64,000 nt of DNA. Source: CAVLCC01 sp963661535 (GTDB lineage Bacteria > Actinomycetota > Coriobacteriia > Coriobacteriales > CADBOM01). Position numbers and translations under genes: made by a program. The notes below the pieces were generated by a model. It was not told where the DNA came from, searched no databases, and saw only the letters and a list, made by a program, of their open reading frames with translations. This document shows positions 62,674-64,000 of this stretch, piece after piece; positions within the stretch are counted from its first letter, which is position 1, and each line of letters begins with the position of its first letter. The DNA is taken from assembly GCA_963661535.1 (NCBI GenBank), contig CAVLCC010000001.1, positions 1 to 64,000 on the forward strand. The letters are read 5' to 3'.

Positions 62674-63903
62674 ATGGGAAAAATGAACTCTTGGCTCACC
62701 TATCCGCAACCTCGACTGGGTGTTATTGGGTTGTTAATTTTGTTGGTTGCTACCGGTCTGGTTACACCTTTGTCTCTCGACATGTATACACCTGCAATTC
62801 CACACATGACGGAGTATTTTAATACCGATGCATCAACCGTAAACCTAACTCTTGTTGGATATTTTCTGTTCTTTGCAATTGGTATGCTAATTTTTGGACC
62901 TGTTAGCGACAAACGCGGGCGCAAACCAGTATTTTTAGCAGGCATGACGGTCTATACTCTCGGAAGTGCCTTATGCGCTATGTCTCCAACAATTGAAGCT
63001 CTTATTGCATTTAGAATTATGCAAGCAATTGGGGCGGGTGCTGTAAGTGCAGTTTCTACTGCAGTTGTTAAAGACGCTTTTGATGATGCTAAGCGTGAGC
63101 TAGTGCTATCTGTTATGCAAGTTATGTTTATTGTGGGACCTGTAATTGCACCTGTAGTTGGAGCATTTATCGTACAAGTTGCCGATTGGCGCATGACATT
63201 TTGGGTGCTATCGGCAATAGGCGCAATTTGTTTGGTGCTAATTCTTCTCTATAAAGAAACCCTAGAACCAGCCAACAGATATAAAGGAACTCTAGCTGGC
63301 AGCCTCAAAAATCTTGTAGTTGCTGCAAAAGACAAAGGCTTTAGCTCCTTTTTGCTGATAGTGAGCTCATTTAACCTTCCATATATGGCTTATATTGCCG
63401 CAGCATCGTATATATACATGCAATTTTTTGGTTTGTCTGAGATTGAGTACAGCTTATGTTTCTCACTAGCAGCACTCTTTGGAGCAGTTGGTCCATTTGT
63501 ATGGATGATTGCTCAAAAAGTGATGAGCGCTCGCAAGTTCACAAGCTTGATGATTATTTTGTCTATCATCACAGGCATTGCAATGTTGGTTCTAGGTCAG
63601 CTAAGCGCGATGCTGTTCTGTCTAGTGTTCTTGATATATACAATTGCCGAATCTTGCATAAGACCATACAGCACAAACATCCTCTTAACACAGCGCGAGG
63701 AAGACACTGGCGCTGCATCGTCGCTAATTAACTTCTCTCAAACCGCCATTGGATGTGTGGGTATGGCTCTAATTGTTTTGCCTTGGCCAAACTACATAAT
63801 TGGACTAGGCATTATTATGATTGCAACAATGGTCATAGCTGGTATAGGCTGGATTGCTCTGCTTAAATCCGACATACCTCTAAAGAGGATTAAGGATAAG
63901 TAG
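62674..63903 (+). CDS. Bcr/CflA-family MFS drug efflux transporter
   Basis: The 409-residue inner-membrane protein has about 12 hydrophobic helices. It shows the Bcr/CflA signatures: LSLDMYTPAIPHM in helix 1, GPVSDKRGRKPVFLAG between helices 2 and 3, and FRIMQAIGAGAVSAVSTAVVKD in helix 4. Such carriers export small molecules such as bicyclomycin, chloramphenicol or sulfonamides by proton exchange; the substrate here is unknown. ATG 62674 is chosen because AAAGGA lies nine bases upstream; the earlier ATG (62647) lacks support. It is alone at the right end of the window, 206 bp after the MoxR gene. Confidence 0.9.
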   Translation: MGKMNSWLTYPQPRLGVIGLLILLVATGLVTPLSLDMYTPAIPHMTEYFNTDASTVNLTLVGYFLFFAIGMLIFGPVSDKRGRKPVFLAGMTVYTLGSALCAMSPTIEALIAFRIMQAIGAGAVSAVSTAVVKDAFDDAKRELVLSVMQVMFIVGPVIAPVVGAFIVQVADWRMTFWVLSAIGAICLVLILLYKETLEPANRYKGTLAGSLKNLVVAAKDKGFSSFLLIVSSFNLPYMAYIAAASYIYMQFFGLSEIEYSLCFSLAALFGAVGPFVWMIAQKVMSARKFTSLMIILSIITGIAMLVLGQLSAMLFCLVFLIYTIAESCIRPYSTNILLTQREEDTGAASSLINFSQTAIGCVGMALIVLPWPNYIIGLGIIMIATMVIAGIGWIALLKSDIPLKRIKDK

Positions 63904-64000
63904 GTTATGGCAGCAGTTGCCTCGGCGGCATAAATGCATGGGCTGGTTTTCTTTTTATCATCTAGATTCGCATCTAGGGTATGTATATACAACTTGCACC

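Noticed and set aside
62468..62686. 72-codon ORF between the MoxR ATPase and the MFS gene
   Set aside because: It has no ribosome site, overlaps the MFS start and shows no recognisable protein pattern.

Overview
The window looks like a piece of an AT-rich genome of an anaerobic actinobacterium, most likely class Coriobacteriia. This is inferred from the combination of CWB2 cell-wall-binding proteins with putative-Ig repeats, a BspA-like surface protein, solitary DUF4143/DUF234 ATPases, pyruvate phosphate dikinase, and a DUF4430 + ECF transporter cluster. No rRNA or tRNA gene was found, so placement is tentative. A run of 10 Ns at 43901-43910 shows this is a draft scaffold.

Layout. 1-9.3 kb: a doubtful small ORF, then housekeeping genes mostly on the minus strand (yebC, asnB-dgt with an ATGA overlap, ppdK) with one orphan AAA ATPase on the plus strand. 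9.6-32.1 kb: three minus-strand surface-protein genes fill 22 kb. They are a BspA-like protein whose reading frame is broken at a G8 tract, a ~2560-aa cell-wall protein (beta-propeller + 8 Ig repeats + CWB2), and a 3995-aa cell-wall protein with seven DUF4430-like modules. The last gene contains a 2,925-bp tandem duplication that appears identical over about 2.8 kb. It is preceded by a clear cobalamin riboswitch and an intrinsic terminator.

32.9-43.3 kb: an amidohydrolase, arylamine N-acetyltransferase, and a minus-strand operon ecfT-ecfA(fused)-S component-ecfT-FecR/DUF4430 protein-ligA. 43.5-44.9 kb: a second orphan ATPase containing the scaffold gap. 45.2-52.3 kb: plus-strand small ORF-hypF-hypC-hypD-hypE, then a stand-alone trpB2. 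52.4-57.0 kb: minus-strand operon lepA-dusB-hemW, whose first gene appears leaderless. 57.2-62.5 kb: a RelE/RHH toxin-antitoxin pair, a third ATPase, and a VWA + MoxR-type ATPase pair. 62.7-63.9 kb: a Bcr/CflA-type MFS efflux protein.

How it may work together. The most interesting part is a possible B12-responsive surface system. A cobalamin riboswitch controls a giant wall-anchored protein built from repeated modules resembling the transcobalamin C-terminal-like fold (DUF4430). Five kilobases away an ECF-type importer is co-transcribed with a membrane-anchored FecR-DUF4430 protein. A wall-to-membrane corrinoid capture relay is a reasonable hypothesis, but the ligand is inferred, not shown. 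Other recurring themes are paired repeats in front of each orphan ATPase, Asn/Thr/Ser-rich inserts in conserved enzymes, and degenerate 'echoes' of gene 3' ends just after stop codons.
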